A stretch of DNA of 64,000 bases. It comes from Dipetalonema caudispina. Lineage: Eukaryota > Nematoda > Chromadorea > Rhabditida > Onchocercidae. This document shows positions 61,655 to 64,000 of the stretch, one piece after another (position 1 is the stretch's first letter; every line of letters begins with the position of its first letter). The notes under the pieces were generated by a model, which ran no database searches, was not told the DNA's origin, and was given only the letters and a program-made list of their open reading frames with translations. A program made the translations under genes and the position numbers. The stretch is taken from positions 1-64,000 of the forward strand of contig JABVXV010000193.1 of the NCBI GenBank assembly GCA_013365325.1, given 5' to 3'.

Positions 61655-64000
61655 ATGTGGGAAAATAAGACTTCATTTATTGAAAACTCGAAATGTAACA
61701 CTTTCATACATCTTTCAGTGATATGGAAATGACAAATGATATGAGGAAATAACGCACTGATGAGGGAATGGAGAAATACAGTATGGACGACAAAATCTTA
61801 AGTAACGCAATGTAAAATAAAAGTAATGTCAAAAGAATTTTCTAGAAAATTTCCCATTTACAAAAAGATAAAAACTGATACTTTCGGTGTACCTTATACT
61901 TCTATGCCAGGAAATAACATACACAATGGATAACATAAATAATATAGCGCCACATAAAATTAATAGAAATGACAAAAGATACAGGTGAGTTTCGATGAAC
62001 ATTCAAATACACGAATTATCGTTCATCCTTACTATACAAAAGACTTCGCCTTCATTCCAATTTCAATCACTTCCATATACAAGTTGTGAATTATTGCTGT
62101 TTGTCTTGGAATTAGTAAACTGTTTATTAGAACTGTGCTACCTATCCTCAGTTTTTTCTTTTTCGCGTTTACATAAAGAAAATATAACATTCTCAATGTT
62201 CTCCGAAAACCGAAGCGTACAACAATTGAAGTCCAAAATGACAGTATTACAAGGCTACCGTACCCCGAAAGAAGAATTCACGGGCGCAATCTATGATTTC
62301 ACAATTCGTTGCATACAACGAGGATGAAATATTCAATCCTATGCAATTGATGAGTTCTAAATTGCTCTGATTTTAACCAAAAGAAGTGGGAGCAGAGAAG
62401 CGATGCACTGATTTGGAAAGAGTTGATGTTAGGGAGTGAGAGAATATATAGATAATGTGGTTTACCCAGCCAGAAGTGAAAATAAGATACAATTGGTAGA
62501 GTATGTAATCAGACGATGGATAGGGAAAATAGGAAGGATGAAGTGTTTAATTAGTTGTAACTGTTAATTACAAGCAGTATTTAGTGTATATGTTAGAAGG
62601 AAATGCAAGTTAGCAATCAATTTAGCATCAATTAAACATCCATCTAAAATCTTAAACTGGATCTGGTTGGGTTATTTGCTATGCGAATAAACTGGAAATA
62701 TTCGAAATAATGAATATCCACTTGAACTGTGAAAAATTCTACCTTATGCAAATTAAAATTTGTTTGCAATTAACAAATGCATTGCTTCCTCATTATCCGG
62801 ATTTTTTGCTAATCACTGAGTGAAACAGTTTTCCTATTTTGCTATTGCTACATTCTGGATACTATTCTCCAGAACATTCGAATTCACAACTCTAAATAGT
62901 TTATATGGCATATTGATCTTAGTAAAGTCTTAATTCAATAGGTATTTCTTAAACTGATGAATTTAAAAAAAAGCAAAGTATTTTTATCTTTAAACAGCTT
63001 TACCAGTAATTAATACAAGAACCGTAATTCCATTAAACAAAGTGCAAAATAATAACTTTTCATTCAGCTTATTTCGAACTTTCTTTTTTTTCTCTTCCTT
63101 TTCCATTTAATATTTTTAAAGCAGTTTCAATTTTTTTTAAGTGGTCATTTCAGATTAAAAGGATACCTTTTGCTTTGTTTCAAATTTAAAATTGCAGCCA
63201 AGATGTACCTTAATTTTTGGAACTAAGAAAAACAAAAATAACTCCAACGTTTCAAAACTCATCTTTATCAATGTCATATTGATTAAATTTGGTTATGATA
63301 GTTTAAGGGAGGTGCTAAAGCTTATTTCACATTTTGTTATGTTGTAATAAACAATCCAAGACATTATTCAAGTTGCGGAATATGAATTTTATCACTAAAC
63401 GATATGCTAATCATATATAATTCAAATAAGTTTAACTTTTCGCTTTCAATTAATATTCCTCAAATGATGTTAATCATTTACAAATCGATTCAATTAGAAC
63501 ATATTGTAAACTATAAATTGATATATTCCAGGAAGGAATTAACAGCAGCTCCAAATTTTCAAAATTCTTTCCCTTAGTTCTTAAAATTAATTTCAACAAA
63601 AGATATTTATTTGTTTCATTATAATCGTAATATTTAGGGTAAATCGGTATTCCCTATAACTTATCAATGACATGTATCTTTTACTCTTCTTGGTACAGTT
63701 TTTTTCCGTGTCATCTGAATGAAAATCCTCATTATTGTGACATCTGAATGAGATAAAAAAAGGTATTGAAAATTAAATTCATTGCTAAATACTGAAATTG
63801 ACTGAATTAAGAATCATTGGGGTTAACGATTGTAAAATATTTTAAAAATTTGAAATTTTACCCAAATTTGAGCATTTCGATGATTTTGTGCTTTAAATTT
63901 TTTGCAAATTATTGATTCTTTCATTTTCCTTCCCGATGATTGTTGTATTTATTATGTTAAAGTTATTTTAACATTTCGTTAAACGAATGGATAATACTAT
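61655..64000. other. Terminal AT-rich region, no supported gene
   Basis: This is the upstream region of the minus-strand gene pair. A 110-codon open frame on the plus strand (61995-62327) has an ATG but no recognisable domain. Past 62.4 kb the DNA is very AT-rich with frequent short A/T runs. I see no exon or RNA gene. Confidence 0.5.

Noticed and set aside
61995..62327. 110-codon ATG-started frame on the plus strand
   Set aside because: No domain recognised and no acceptor or promoter evidence. It opposes the upstream region of the minus-strand gene pair.

Overview
The window looks like a chromosomal piece of a nematode, most likely a filarial one (the Brugia/Onchocerca/Loa type). The evidence is AT-rich DNA; genes split into many small exons by introns of mostly about 50 to 700 bp; TTTCAG/TTTTAG acceptors; a T-rich acceptor a few tens of bases before most start codons, as expected for spliced-leader trans-splicing; and protein relationships to nematode genes. 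The genus is inference. All exon maps below were built by hand from splice sites, reading phase and known family motifs.

Layout. (1) 1731-14217, plus: a PX-PH-HKD phospholipase D of about 26 exons. (2) 15510-18535, plus: a PRRC1-like protein. (3) 20324-23516, plus: a bHLH-PAS transcription factor of the SIM/NPAS (hlh-34) type. (4) 28191-24389, minus: a selective-autophagy receptor of the p62/NBR1 kind (PB1 and NBR1-type FW domains, LIR-like tail), convergent with gene 3. (5) 31744-30246, minus: the ARL2 small GTPase. (6) 34659-32145, minus: translation initiation factor eIF3G, only about 370 bp upstream of ARL2 on the same strand. (7) 34.7-41.2 kb: a gene-poor 6.5-kb stretch holding a composite repeat array. 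(8) 41228-52641, plus: glycogen debranching enzyme (AGL), 31 exons, 1518 aa. (9) 55089-54232, minus: the 83-aa elongation factor ELOF1. (10) 61651-59427 and 59163-58574, minus: two neighbouring, mutually related genes of unknown function that look like a two-gene operon. The remaining DNA has no gene I can support.

Most genes are conserved housekeeping or signalling genes with no common pathway: lipid signalling (PLD), microtubule/tubulin-folding GTPase (ARL2), translation (eIF3G), transcription (ELOF1, bHLH-PAS), autophagy (NBR1-like) and glycogen breakdown (AGL). The least explained parts are the paralogous gene pair at 58.6-61.7 kb, the repeat array at 36-37.4 kb whose core is a near-palindrome resembling an everted pair of nuclear-receptor half-sites, and several splice-site oddities: a 47-bp tandem duplication across a 5' splice site in PLD, GC-AG introns in PLD and AGL, and a decayed duplication of an acceptor in AGL.
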